In this document: one piece after another, positions 35,318-47,158 of the stretch
How positions within the stretch are numbered: the stretch's first letter is position 1
How the letters are laid out: the number at the start of each line of letters is the position of its first letter
Assembly: GCA_019054805.1 (NCBI GenBank)
Contig: JAHQIY010000002.1
Location: 3,534,001 to 3,598,000 of the forward strand
Source: Brachionus manjavacas
Taxonomy: Eukaryota; Rotifera; Eurotatoria; Ploima; Brachionidae
Direction: 5' to 3'
DNA: 64,000 nucleotides
Translations under genes and position numbers: made by a program
The notes under the pieces: model-generated
What the model was told of the DNA's origin: nothing
What the model saw: the letters and a program-made list of their open reading frames with translations, nothing else
The model's database searches: none

Positions 35318-36982
35318 TGTGTCTCCGAAAGAGTCTAAAAATCTAGAATAAAATTAGAAGATAAAAATTTATTTTTATTTAATGAAGTATTGAGCTAATA
35401 AATTTAGAAACCAATTTTAAGTGATAGTGTGCTTTTTGATTTTGTTCTATAATTTTATTGTTCATTTAGCCAGCTTGTGGCAAAGAATATAAAAAGATTT
35501 TTTGCTAGAGTTCTAACTTAATTATAAATGTTGATGTTTAGCTTCGAGAGTTTAACTTGATTGCACTATTTTCCATTTTTTTAAAAATTTGTAGTAATTT
35601 TTTTGTCTTTAAAACAAAAATAAATGAAATTGATTTTTAGAATTTTAAAATTAGTTCTATGAATTCAGATAGTGATGAAGGTGTTGAAAAAATCAAATAA
35701 TATCACCAAATAAAGTGAAATAACTTTGCTGATCAATTTTAAAATCAATATTATTTAAATAAATGAAATTGATTTTTAGAATTTAAAAATTAGTTCTATG
35801 AATTCAGATAGTGATGAAGGTGTTGAAAAAATCAAATAATATCACCAAATAAAGTGAAATAACTTTGCTGATCAATTTTAAAATCAATCTTATTTAAATA
35901 ATTGCTTTTTTTTATAAATTTAATAGCTTTTTAAGAATGTTTTGATAAAAATCAAGGGACATTAATTTGACTATTATTAAACCTAATTCAGAAAAAAAAA
36001 TAATCTTAAGAATAAAAAGTTTTTTACTGCAATTGCTTTTAAAATTAAATTTTTTTTTACACTACTGATCATAAATAAAAAGTTTGAATCAAAAGTTTGA
36101 GTAAAATCTCTAGAATCATTTTTTGATAAAATGATTTTATTTGGCAATTCATAAGACTTTGAATAATCACAAATTGATGCTTTTTTACTTTTACTTTAAA
36201 TTAGATTTCTTGAAGAATAGAAATTTAATAAGCAATTTAAAATTGTCTAAGTCAAATTCGCTAGAAAGGAATTAAAAATTAAATAGTTTTATTTATAATT
36301 TTTAAAAGTAAGTTTTTGAAGTGCAACAAACATTATTCAACCTGTAGGCATTACGTGCAAAAAATTGTGCAGGTTTAAAACAAATTTTAATTTTTATAAA
36401 TTTTAAGAGAAGTGCAAGAGTTAAGCATGCTAAAAAATTTGATGTAAAAAAAAAATACTTTTAAATTTAAAGTTAAAGATATTAGATGCTTTTTTTCTTG
36501 TGTTTTACCGAATACTTAAAACCTTAGAATTTTCTCAAAAAAAATTATAAAAAATAAATAGAAAAAATTTGCAATAAATATTTTTTTTTACAAAAAAAAA
36601 GTCCAATTTTTGAAAAACAAGACAAAATATTTAAAAATAAGTTTTGAGTCTTGTAGCAAAGTTAATTAGTGAAGCTTGTTTTTTATCTCCCAAATTTTAA
36701 TTTTTTTTTCAAAGTTATCTTTAAAAAACAAAAAGAGTTAAGCAGCGAGTTTTCATAAAATTTTAAAATCGAAAAAAATTTATCATAATTTAAAATATGT
36801 TTCTAAGTTATGAAAAAAATTCAAAATATAGTAAGCAAATTAAAAATAATGACAACACGACTCCTGAATTGCTCACTCCACGTATAATTTATTCATAGAC
36901 CTTGTTTTTAAATATTTAAATTTCAGTGCCTTAATTTTGCCTAGAATCAATTGACTTTTTTCTTTCAAACGAAAACTTAATT
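35318..36982. other. Intergenic, contains a tandem duplication
   Basis: Spacer between the membrane-protein gene (-) and GALK2 (+), which are divergent. Contains the 35621-35898 tandem repeat. From about 35900 to 36980 I see only AT-rich sequence. Confidence 0.45.
35621..35898 (+). repeat. Two-copy tandem repeat, 139-bp unit
   Basis: The unit at 35621-35759 is repeated at 35760-35898 with only about three small differences. Each copy contains a mini-ORF (ATG to TAA: MNSDSDEGVEKIK). Near-identity indicates a recent duplication. It lies upstream of the divergent membrane-protein and GALK2 genes. Confidence 0.92.
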
Positions 36983-38516
36983 ATGGACGATCAAATTTTT
37001 TTACAGAAAATTTCCGATTTACCGCATAGCTTGAGGAAAAAATATGATCTCTTGAGTGAAAAATTTGAAAAAAATTTTCATCAAAAACCGGAATTTTTTG
37101 CCAGAGCACCTGGAAGGGTCAATTTAATTGGTAAAAAAAGTTTTTGTTCAGAACAAAATTTGGATTAAATATCAAAATTTAGGAGAGCATATCGATTACT
37201 GTGGTTATTCGGTATTGCCTATGGCGATTGAACATGACATCATCATTGCTGCTAGTCCCAACAGCAACTATGATCTAATTGTTACCAATTATGAAGAAAA
37301 ATACAAGTAATATACTTAAATAATGAGTAACTCCTTTTAAATTTTTTTTGTCAAATAACAGTAATTTTAAATCAAAAACAAAACAGATTGAAATAAATAG
37401 AGATAAACCAAATTGGTTTGACTATTTTTTGTCAGGCCATAAAGGAATATTGGACAAATTTAATTTGGAATATTCCAAAGGCTTGAATATTTGTGTTTGG
37501 GGTTGTGTTCCTAAAAGTGCCGGTCTATCGAGCTCAAGTGCTTTGGTTGTTTGTTCTGCTTTGACGACTTTGTATGCAAATAAACTCGAATTGTCTAAAA
37601 GTGATCTTGCTGAAACTTGCGCAATAGCTGAAAGATATGTGGGTACTCAAGGTGGTGGAATGGACCAGGCAATTTCTTGTCTTGGTCAGACCGGATGCGC
37701 AAAGCTGATTGATTTTAACCCACTTAAAATTCATAATATAAATTTGCCAGAAGGTTCTCAATTTGTCATTACCAATTCTTGCGTCGAAGCTAATAAAGCA
37801 GCTAACAGCCATTTCAATACTAGAGTGGCCGAATGCCGCGTAGCTACCCAAATTTTGGCTAAATTTCAAGGCTTAAATTGGAGAAAAATAAAAAAGCCAA
37901 TTGATCTACAAAAATCTTTAAATACATCCTTGAGTGAATTGATAGAACTAGTTGATTTAGTTTTTCACAAAGAACCTTATTCAATGGATGAAGTGTGCCG
38001 TATTTTAGAAACAACTCAACAGGAACTAATACTAAATAGTCTTACTCAGAACACTTCGAATTGTAAAATTTATTGAGCTATTTTTATTCTATTTTAAGAT
38101 TTTTTTTAGTGAAAGAATTTCAGTTGTATAAAAGATTGATGCATGTTTTTTCCGAAGCTAAACGAGTTTATGATTTCAGAGATGCTTGTTTATTGGAGTC
38201 ATCGGTGGCTTTTGAGACTATGGGACAACTCATGAACCAAAGTCATGAATCATGTAGGGCTTTGTATGATTGTTCATGCGAAGAATTGGATGAACTGACT
38301 CAAATTTGTCGTGAATCAGGAGCATATGGTTCTAGATTGACTGGTGCTGGTTGGGGAGGTTGTGCTGTATCACTGATACCAAAAGATAAGTTAGAATCAT
38401 TTTTCAAGTCTGTAAAAGAAAGATATTATGATAAAAACGATAGACTAAAGGCTTTGTATTCAGAATCGGTGTTTTCTACAAAACCATCGAGTGGTATAAA
38501 CATTATTTTACCTTAA
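36983..38516 (+). CDS. GALK2: GALK2-type galactokinase / N-acetylgalactosamine kinase
   Basis: Four exons: 36983-37130, 37183-37306, 37362-38062 and 38110-38516, with introns of 52, 55 and 47 nt; 459 residues (human GALK2 is 458). Galactokinase signature [20 protein letters not shown] spans the first splice. The GHMP nucleotide loop is PKSAGLSSSSALVV, with GGGMDQAISC following; the third motif is GSRLTGAGWGGC. Family knowledge: GHMP kinases phosphorylate C1 of galactose or GalNAc in the cytosol. The C-terminal part (YECS-like YDCSCEELDELTQICRESGA) matches GALK2 over GALK1. All splice sites are GT-AG and restore one frame. It faces prolidase, with 485 bp between the stops. Confidence 0.94.
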
Positions 38517-39001
38517 AATTTGTCTTTTTTTTTAAATTTATTCGTAATTAAAATTTTAGTTGTTAAAATAAATTTTATTAAAAAAAAAAATAATAAACTC
38601 CATTAAAAATTTGCTTTAAAATCTTTTTGGTGAAAAAATGGTACGGACTTGGGAAACAATACAAAAAAATCATCTTTATCCTTTAAAAAATTGAATCGTA
38701 TTAATTAACAAACAATTCTTTTTTTTTTTCCTAATGATTATAAATAATTTTTTACTAAATAATTAAAAAGTTTATTTAATATTAATTTAATCTTTAAATC
38801 TTTAAAATATTCAATATAAGATTTAAATTCAAATAAAATGAATCCAAAGTTGAATTCCTTATTAAGTAAAGCTTTTCCAACAAGTGCCCTTGTCAATTAA
38901 AATTTTTGTCTTGTTTTGGCAATAAAAAAAATCAAAAAATCTGAAAATTTTTTTATTTAAATTCTTTTATTTTAAGTCTGATTAGAGTCAAATTAAAAAA
39001 A
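38517..39001. other. Intergenic, convergent spacer
   Basis: AT-rich 485-bp gap between the 3' ends of GALK2 (+) and prolidase (-). No feature seen. Confidence 0.4.
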
Positions 39002-40851
39002 TCATTGTTTCAAAAAGATATTATTATTTTGCATGTAATCTTCTATTTCTTCAACAGTTCTTGGTACATCTGTCATCAGTTCAGCACCATTTTCCGTAAT
39101 ATATATGTTATCTTCAATTCTAACTCCACCAATTCCACGGTATTTTTCAATTTCCTCTTTTACCAAAAATTTGCTTTTAACCGGATCCTTAAATGCTTCA
39201 TCAAGCAACTTAAAAATTGTAAAATGAAAAAAAAATCAAATTAATTTAATTCAATAATTACATAATCAATAAAATAGACACCAGGTTCAATGGTCAATAC
39301 CATTCCTTGTTCTAATTTTCGGGTTGTTCGTAACGATTTAAGTCCACTTTGTTTTGGCCGTTGGGTATTATCCGGATATCCACCTACATCATGAGTATCT
39401 ATGCCCAACATGTGACCTAAACCATGGGGGAAGAATAAAGCACTTATTCTATGCTCTAACATTTCATTAACTTCGCCAACTAATAGCCCTGCAGCCTTTA
39501 AATCCTCAAGTATCACTCTATCTGCTAACAAATGCATGTCGTACCATGTCACACCTGGTTTGACTGCATTTAAAACCGCACGATTAGCACGCAAAGTTGC
39601 TTCGTATATTACTTTTTGCCTTGGGCTAAACTTTCCATTTGATGGAAAAGTGCATGTAATATCGCTTGCATAGCAATAATACTCTCCACCCATATCAAAT
39701 AAACTAAAAATTTATCAATTTTTTATTTACTAAGGTTAATTGGCCATAAATTACCAAAGATCATTTTCATTTAAACGCTTGTCATTAGGTGCGCCGGCAT
39801 GACCATAGTGAAGTACACTTCCATTATTACCACTTAAAAATTTTATTAAAAAAAAGTATTAATGAAAAAAAAATTGCATTACGTAGCACAAATACAGGTA
39901 TAGCTCATGTGACGCATTCCACCAAATCGATAGCAATAATCTTGAAAGATGCTTTCCATTTGAAATTCATACAAGCCTGGTTTGATGTTTTTCATTACTT
40001 CTTTATGAGCTTCGCTAGATATCTTGTTTGTATATCTCAATACTTCAAGCTCTAAATTAGTTTTGTAAACTCGGCTAAAATAATAAAAATTATTGAAACT
40101 TTTTTTCTGATCATTAATGTTACCATTCGGTTATGTTCGGATGAAGAATTTTATTATTAATCTTAAAACTAAATCAAATATTAAGTTAAATGTGTATTTA
40201 AAAAATTTTCTCTTACTTTTCTATTCCTTCAAAATTTGCTTCTTTGCTATAATTTCCTGAATCCGTATTCAGTCCATACTTTGTATTAATTATTAAATCA
40301 ATTGAAAAAAAATAAAATTTGAAATTTACAAGTGTAAGCAAAAAGCTTGGATTTTTTTGTTTTAAAATTTCGGATATTTGATTTGTAAAAAAAACTTGGT
40401 CGACTTCATATTTTTGTTTGAAATAAGAAGCTGGTTGTATTCTTTAAATTGTCTTAGAGATACCAAAATTAGAAAACATTTTAATTACTTTCCCATCCAG
40501 ATTGCATATTCAGCTGGTAAAAGTGGAGCAAATAAAATCGAATTGCCTGTGTCCACTTCAATAGCACCAAAAAAATCAGGTTCTGTTACACCAAAACACC
40601 AATGGAAATAAGATTCCTTTTCAATTAAACTAATATTTAAATTTAAACTTTTGATTTATCATTACTTGTCTGAAAACATCCTCGTGATCAGAGCAATATC
40701 TTGTGGTAGACTTTCCGCCTTCTAATAAAACAATTGACGATTTTGGTAGATCTGGCTGGTTTTTAAGTTTTTGTAAGAGATTTTTTCGGTTTAAAGCAAA
40801 TAATTGCATAGAAACTTTCAAAGTTTTATCACCTAGTTGATAATATGACAT
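39002..40851 (-). CDS. PEPD: Xaa-Pro dipeptidase (prolidase)
   Basis: Nine exons: 40851-40666, 40616-40489, 40441-40330, 40278-40217, 40168-40124, 40074-39883, 39832-39755, 39703-39262 and 39208-39002. All eight introns are 47-53 nt with GT-AG ends, and the phases fit; 483 residues (human 493). The M24 (creatinase/aminopeptidase-like) fold has its metal ligands in [20 protein letters not shown] (two Asp), HGLGHMLG (His), TIEPGVYF (Glu) and [10 protein letters not shown] (Glu). The exon 5 piece [20 protein letters not shown] bridges two blocks that would otherwise be missing. Prolidase splits X-Pro dipeptides, important in collagen turnover. It is a cytosolic manganese enzyme. Confidence 0.95.
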
Positions 40852-41713
40852 TTTTTTATCGAAACGAATAAAATGATTCTAAAATTTTTAAAAACATAGC
40901 TTTTTATTTTATGTCTTAGTCATGTGACCATGTATTATGTTGAGATCGGAAATGGAGAAGGGCGTCGCATCAAATTTGAAATTATATTAATTCAAGTATT
41001 CAAGACAGTAATTAAATAATTAAAATTGAAGTCTATTAGAATAAATAGTCTTTTTTTTTTGGAATTTCTTAAATAAAAAATGGAATTTGTTCGGAAAGTA
41101 TAGCATTGATTGTTTGATCGATTAGTGGTAAAATGAATATTTTTTTAAATACAGCATGTTACAAAATTTTTTTTGTTAAAAAATTAACTATTTATACGGT
41201 AATAATGTACGTCACAAAAATAAATATTTTTTTTTAATTTTTATTTTTTCATTAATCCAAAAATATGAAAAAATTCACATGAAACATTGAGGCAAATAAT
41301 TAAAATATACTTTTGAGAAGAAAAATTCTTTTGATTTTGAATGATCTTCTTCTTAAAATATTCTAATATTTTTTAAAAATCTTGTAAAGATTTCTTGAAA
41401 TCTCATTTTTTTCTTCATTTAAAAAAACTAAGAATTTTATTAAACTTTTAATATTTCTCGTTACAATTAATGACTAAAGTTACCCTAAAATTAAACAGAT
41501 CTAATCGAAAAAAGTGATTTTAATGAATTAAAAGAAATAAGAGGATAAATTTATTTAAAAAAAAATGTCATTTTAAATTAAAATATAAAATTAGACTAAT
41601 ATAAACTTTATTTATTGTCAAAAATCTTGACACTCAAGGACTTAGACTCAGAAAATCTTAAAAATAGTCGATAAAATCGACTATAAATTTGATTGCATAG
41701 ATAAAAAAAAAGA
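40852..41713. other. Intergenic, no gene seen
   Basis: AT-rich spacer between the prolidase start and the nucleotidase stop. A short perfect stem (TAGTCGAT-AAA-ATCGACTA, about 41666-41684) lies just downstream of the nucleotidase stop and could be in its 3' UTR. Confidence 0.4.
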
Positions 41714-42970
41714 TTAAATAATTGATCTTAATATCGCATTGGGGATTATAAAAGTATCGTCTTTGACGACTACAATATCATACGCTTTCATATACTTTGG
41801 TAGTTGTTCTTCTACTTTATCATTTAAGAATCCGATTTTAAGAACATGATTCAAAGAGGGAAATCCATTGGCCATGTCAGTGTCTCCTAGTGAGTCTCCT
41901 AGGAGGATTACATTTGGCCGATTAAGAATAGACGCTTCGTGTTTGGTATCTAATAGAACACCTTCGTTTTTATTAAATATGTGTATAAGACTTCCACTAA
42001 ATCCATTTATCTTTTTTGTTGTTTCATCAAAAGTCATAAAATTAGAAACAATTGTCATGTTTTTGTGAGAGCCACACTCTTGGACAATCCATTCTTCAAT
42101 AATGTTGCCTATTCCAGCCGAAAATATCAGCAATGGTACTTCATGTCTTTCCAGCGTGTGAAAAAACCATTTGCATCCATTTTTTAAATGCGTTGTTGAG
42201 TTTCGAACTATATCTTTTATATTAGCCGACTCTATTTGTGTCTTGACCACCAGGTCTAGAGATTTTGTCCACCATTCAATCATATAAGGAAGTTTTTCAG
42301 CTTTGCTCATGTGGACATTGTGCTCAATCGATAGATAATAATCACGCAATTCTTTAAACTAAAATAATTAGCATTTAAAATAAAGAAAGCTTCTTACTTT
42401 TGTTCTTAAATCAGATGAAACAAATGGGCTCATTTCAATCACAGCTAAAAAAGAGATTTTTTTCAAATTGGTTACTAATTTTTGGTAACTAATTCTTACC
42501 ATTTGAAGTTAAGCAAGGTTGACCATTATAACTGCATAGACTGATTGTTCGGTCAAAATCAGAAACTACTTGAAGTCTTTCTTTACCACTATTTACAAAA
42601 TTTTGCAGCATCATCTCTACATAATCCGGATCTCTGATTTTCACATTTTTGCTTTTAAGCTCCGGTATCTAGTTTAAAAAGAATTTATTCTAATTATTTT
42701 TTTTAATTGATAGGTAAAGGGAGCAATCATCTAAAAAATGAGTTAAATTCTATTCACCGTTTCAATAATTTTTGTAATTGTTCTCTTTTTTCTAAGCGAT
42801 TTAAAACGAGTATAGAAATAACTGAAAGCAATGGATAAACCAATTGCACTTATGCTCACCGTAACCAGAATTTTTTGGTATTTGGTGTTAATGTTTGGTT
42901 TGGTTGAATTTGGCGAAAACAAAACAACCAATTGTCGCAGGGAGCTTGGTAATTTAGATAAAGAAGTCAT
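41714..42970 (-). CDS. NT5C3: Cytosolic 5'-nucleotidase III (pyrimidine 5'-nucleotidase)
   Basis: Four exons: 42970-42758, 42668-42500, 42444-42398 and 42358-41714; introns of 89, 55 and only 39 nt; 357 residues. The HAD-fold catalytic motif is SDFDRTIS (DxDxT, in exon 2). Further blocks are VPLLIFSAGIGNIIEEWIVQ, VSNFMTFDE, FNKNEGVLLD and the acidic GDSLGDTDMA. All match NT5C3A/B. A hydrophobic N-terminal segment (about 32-52, ILVTVSISAIGLSIAFSYFY) is also present in the long human NT5C3A isoform and may anchor the protein. The enzyme dephosphorylates pyrimidine 5'-monophosphates. The upstream TTTTTTTTAG ends 1 nt before the ATG, resembling a splice acceptor. Confidence 0.93.
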
Positions 42971-43879
42971 TCTAAAAAAAATATAATTAAAAATGTTAAA
43001 TTTGTTTTAGATGTATCCTTAGTTTCGAATTGCTTCTAATTTTATTCAAAAATTAGGAATAAAAACTCTATTATACTTATTAATTTTTCTCTTCTAAAAA
43101 TTATGCTCTAAATAATCATTTTATATTTTTATGATTGCTTTGGATTTTGAAGCGTTTTTGGATTTTTTTTTCAAAAAATCAATTTATCATAATTTGGCCC
43201 TAGTTTGTAGCCGATTTTGACTTTGAATAAATTTAATCAACCTGGAGGTTTATTGCTGGAATAATAATTCATTTTTGATTCATTTATAAAATTAATTAAA
43301 AATTGATTATTGAGAATTAAAAGAATTAAAACTTAGAGTAACCCAAAGATCATTTAGTTCATTTTTTAATTAGTTTTTGTTCACTGACTAATATTTAGTG
43401 ATGCGAAGCCAGAATTTTTATTTAAAATTATTATTATTGAACAATTACTTTATCAATTGTTGGCTTTATTTAGAATATTTTTAAACTAAAATGACTTAAA
43501 ACTCTTTAAAAACAATTTTCTACTTTTTATTAGAAATTTATTTTTGGTGTAAAAAGCGACGAGTTCAAATTGGCGATCAAAGTTTTGGATAAAATACTTA
43601 AAATATTAAATTTGACCTCAATTTTATTATAAAAAAACATTGAAAATTAAAATAAATGAACAAAAATTATGTTATTTCATATTTCCAATGTGATGTTAAT
43701 TATTTAAAATTTTGACAAAATTTTTATTGTATTTTGTCTGTAATAATCAGACATTTCCACCCTATTTTGTTATTCGGTTAGTTTTCATAGCTACTACAGT
43801 ACATTTTTTGTTCCATTTTAAATCATTTTTAATAAAGACACACAGTTATTTTTATATATGTTATCTCCTCTGAGAAATG

Positions 43880-44255
43880 GGTGGTATTTTGTTTATAAAT
43901 TTTTATTCGACTTTTTGCTTTCTTTTCCTTAGATACATAGCTTTACATTTGTTAAGGTTTAGATTTGTTGACCAAGTATCTGTCCATTCTATCAGGAGAT
44001 CGATGTATTTCCGAAGTTCTAATGATCCTACGTTTGGAAATTCGGAAACAACAATTAATTTAAGTCATCGGCATACCCAGGACAGAAACGCTTGAAGATC
44101 TTTAGTAGATCATTAAAAAAATTATAAATAGAACTGAACTGGACCAAGACCCTTGTCGCATTTCGCTAGAAACTAACTCTCATTTGGACGCGTCATTCCC
44201 TTAAAAAACTTTGTACCCTGCTAATCAGAAACGAGTCAGTCCATCTTGTTTAGTT
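43880..44255 (-). pseudogene. LINE reverse-transcriptase relic with YADD box
   Basis: The minus strand shows, in broken frames, WTDSFLISRVQSFLRE, then a frameshifted RQGS...VLF block (RT domain 4) and NDLLKIFKRFCPGYADDLN (RT domain 5 with YADD), followed by another frame with WTDTWSTNLNLNKCKAMYL. The order and spacing fit the RT palm and thumb of Jockey/CR1-type LINEs. Several stops and shifts make it dead. The plus-strand ORF here is an antisense shadow. Confidence 0.7.
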
Positions 44256-44879
44256 ATTAATTTTCTATGATGATCTTTATCAAAATTAGGAAAAAATACA
44301 ACTTACATGTTTGACCTGGATTATTTTTAAAGTAATTTAAAATTAAGAATAGCGAAAATTTTAATTTTCAATTCTAAATTAGCATACAATTTGATTAAAT
44401 TAAGTCAATTTATTGACAAATCGTTATTTACATTTTTTCTTTGAACTGGACTGTTAAATTAAACATTGTTGGTTTTACCTTTCATAACTTACAAAAATCT
44501 GTCTAACAATTAAGTTTAACGAAATAAAAGCTTATTCTTTGAATACCACTGAGAATTTTAGAACAAAACATAAAAGAAAAAACTTGATAGCTTTTTTCCA
44601 GAAGTCCTTAGTTGAAATTTCATCAGCTTATACATTCAATAATCCACTTAAACCCAGCTTCTATAAATGCTCTTCAAAATAATTCTCTATATCAATATAT
44701 CTAATTTTAATTTTCTTCTATTTTAACTTATTTTATTTTATTTTTATCAATCTTTTCCAATTTTTTCCAATTCATGTCTTTTCAACTTGAATTTTTTTAG
44801 CTTATTTACTCTATTTTGATTCTTTTTTTTTATCTAATTTTATTAACTTTAATTTTATTTTTATTTTATTTTTAATTTA

Positions 44880-44990
44880 TTCTGAAGGAGCTTTAGCTCG
44901 GTACAGAAAACAAATAAATAAATAAAATAAATAAATTTATTTTTTTTTTAATCTGAAGGAGCCTTAGCTCGATACAGATATACAAATAAA
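44880..44990 (+). repeat. Two retroposon tails with hairpin and AAATA-rich ends
   Basis: Two neighbouring copies: TCTGAAGGAGCTTTAGCTCG near 44881 and TCTGAAGGAGCCTTAGCTCG near 44951. Each continues with a TACAGA motif and several AAATA units. Both follow a long T-rich tract (about 44700-44880 for the first). GAGC...GCTC can form a small stem. They look like 3' ends of short or truncated retroposons. Confidence 0.75.
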
Positions 44991-45700
44991 TAAATAAAAT
45001 TTTCGTGTATTTTCAATTTATGAGAATTTTTTAAAATTAACAATTTCTCAATGAATCTTAATTCTTTATTTTAAATTAAAAAATTTGACAATACGAGCTT
45101 GTCTTTTTATTAAGTAAAGATACTTCTGCAACAAAAATATTTAGATCGTAACTTTTCTCATTCACTATTACTTAAAGCCAATTTTTTTTGAACTTTATTT
45201 AACTTTTTCTACCTTTTCGAATATAAAAAGGAGGATCTCAAATTTTGTTTTGTTTCTTTATATTTAAATTTATCTATTTTTCAATAACCTTTTCTTTAAC
45301 TTAATACTCGGCATTTTTTTCTTTTTTTGTACCTTAAATTAACAATTGTTATTGGTAATGACCATGAAAATAATGCTCTTATTAAAAAGTGTGTTTTAAT
45401 GTTAATTTTTAATATTAATATTTAATAAAAAAAAATTAAATTTTTTCCAGTCATGTAAAATTAGGCTATGTTCATATTCAAAATAAGAGGATGCTTTGTG
45501 AATGTCGACAAACTTTGAATACCTGTTCCTAACTTATAATGATTACGAAAATTTTTTTCTAATTTTCTTCTAATTAACTTAGTTCGGGTGTAATTGACTA
45601 ACTTTTAAAAAATCTTTAGTTTATAAAATAGGAATTTTATACAAAAAACTATTCTGAAATTGAAAATTCAATTTAAAAAAAATTGTATTTTTTTTCTAGA

Positions 45701-47158
45701 ATGGAAGCTTCAAATTTTGATCAAAATTTTAAAACAAAAAAATTAGATGAATTTAAATTCAATTTAATATTTGAGTCAATCAAGCCTTTATATGCACATC
45801 AAGAAATTACAAAATGTATCAGCGAAGAGGATAATTTTTACTTTACCAAATGTTCTTTCAAAATTTTGGATCAACTAATCAATCAACCAGAGCTAAACGA
45901 TGCTTTTGTTAAATTTTTCTTCAAAACAATCGAATCTTATCACAAATCAAGCGTTTGTGGAACAAAAACTGCCATTTTGTTTTCCATTACTTTACTTAGA
46001 AGATGCAATTCAGTAAAAAATTCAAATGGTCTGGATTCTCCAAGGCTTTCACGGAATTTATGTTTGGTTTTTAAAAAAATGATAGAAATTGCTAAGAGTA
46101 AATATTTATTTAAATCAAAAGAATTGAACCAAAAATTAATCAAAAAAATATGTAGAAACGATCATAAGATTTCAATTGTATTAAATAACATTTTTGAAAA
46201 ATGTTCTAAATTCGATTTTAAACTTAAAGCTTGTAATATAAATTTTTCCATCTCTTGTGGCCAAGATCACAAAAAACATCAAAATTTGTTAGAAGAACAT
46301 TTTAATTTTCGGGTGAAAAAGGGACTATACTTTAGAGTTGATGATTGCGAGAATTTTTTATACTTAGATTCCCAGTGTGTTAATGCTTTAGTTTTTGATT
46401 CCTCCCTGAGTTCAGATTTTGTCCATTTAGGATATAATAAAACATTAAAAGCTGAAAAATTTTATAGTGAAATTAAAAATGATTCCAGCAATAATGAGTG
46501 GTATGATATAGTTACCAATATATTGATTAAAAATAAAATAAAAGTTTTAATTTTAAGGGAGTCTTTAGAGTCTAATTTGTCTAAATTTTGTGATTTTAAT
46601 AAAATTTTAATTTTCAAATATTTCAATAAATTGGAAAATTTGAAAAATTATTCATTAAATTATATCAGTGATTTCGATTCAAGTAAAATTTTGGAAATGA
46701 AAATTGAGTTTCTTAAGAAAAAGTCGAAATCATTTGAAAAGTGTTTAAACGGTGATTATGTGAAACTGTCTTTTCCGTCTCTAGAAAATTTTATGACGTT
46801 AATAATTGAAAATAGAATTAAAAATACACAATCAATGATAATTGATAGTTTAAAACACAATTTACAGAGATTAGAAAATGTTTTAAACGAAGGTTATTTT
46901 AGAGGTGCTGGTCAAACTGAAAAAAATCTTGTCAATGACTTAAAATGCTTGAAATATTCAACAGATGATGTGTACTTTGAATATGCCAACAATATTTGGA
47001 AGGAATCTTTAATGGATGTGTGTTTATTGAATGATTTCACTTTAGACCAAGAGAAAGAATTGATCGATGATGCAAAAAGTAAAATCAAATCGTGGGAAAT
47101 AGCTTTGTTTGTAAATAATTTTTTTTTAAATTGTGATTTTTCGATTTTGAATAAATAA
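45701..47158 (+). CDS. BBS6/MKKS-like chaperonin-related protein
   Basis: A single exon from the ATG at 45701 gives 485 residues (human MKKS is 570). The layout is that of group II chaperonin-related proteins. The first part has PLYAHQEITKCISEEDN... and SSVCGTKTAILFSITLLRRC, the place of the GDG-ATP site in CCT; the Asp motif is not conserved (SVCGTKT), as in MKKS, so ATPase activity is unlikely. The middle has an apical-like segment (KVLILRESLESNLSKFCDFN). The last part has GYFRGAGQTEKNLVNDLK (CCT-like GGGxTE site) and a final helix. MKKS acts with BBS10/BBS12 and CCT in assembling the ciliary BBSome. Low similarity leaves BBS10/BBS12 possible. An acceptor-like TTTTTTTTCTAG ends 1 nt before the ATG. 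Confidence 0.6.
   Translation: MEASNFDQNFKTKKLDEFKFNLIFESIKPLYAHQEITKCISEEDNFYFTKCSFKILDQLINQPELNDAFVKFFFKTIESYHKSSVCGTKTAILFSITLLRRCNSVKNSNGLDSPRLSRNLCLVFKKMIEIAKSKYLFKSKELNQKLIKKICRNDHKISIVLNNIFEKCSKFDFKLKACNINFSISCGQDHKKHQNLLEEHFNFRVKKGLYFRVDDCENFLYLDSQCVNALVFDSSLSSDFVHLGYNKTLKAEKFYSEIKNDSSNNEWYDIVTNILIKNKIKVLILRESLESNLSKFCDFNKILIFKYFNKLENLKNYSLNYISDFDSSKILEMKIEFLKKKSKSFEKCLNGDYVKLSFPSLENFMTLIIENRIKNTQSMIIDSLKHNLQRLENVLNEGYFRGAGQTEKNLVNDLKCLKYSTDDVYFEYANNIWKESLMDVCLLNDFTLDQEKELIDDAKSKIKSWEIALFVNNFFLNCDFSILNK

Larger units (their letters stand above)
42971..45700. other. Intergenic, with LINE relic and retroposon tails
   Basis: Spacer between NT5C3 and the MKKS-like gene. It contains the RT relic at 43880-44255 (-) and two retroposon-tail motifs near 44880 and 44950. 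The remaining DNA is AT-rich without a gene. Confidence 0.5.

Noticed and set aside
36983-38516. GALK1 rather than GALK2
   Set aside because: The C-terminal block with the Cys-rich YDCSCEELDEL and the overall length match GALK2.
43877-44095. Plus-strand ORF of 72 codons
   Set aside because: Antisense to the LINE RT relic on the minus strand, which explains the open frame.
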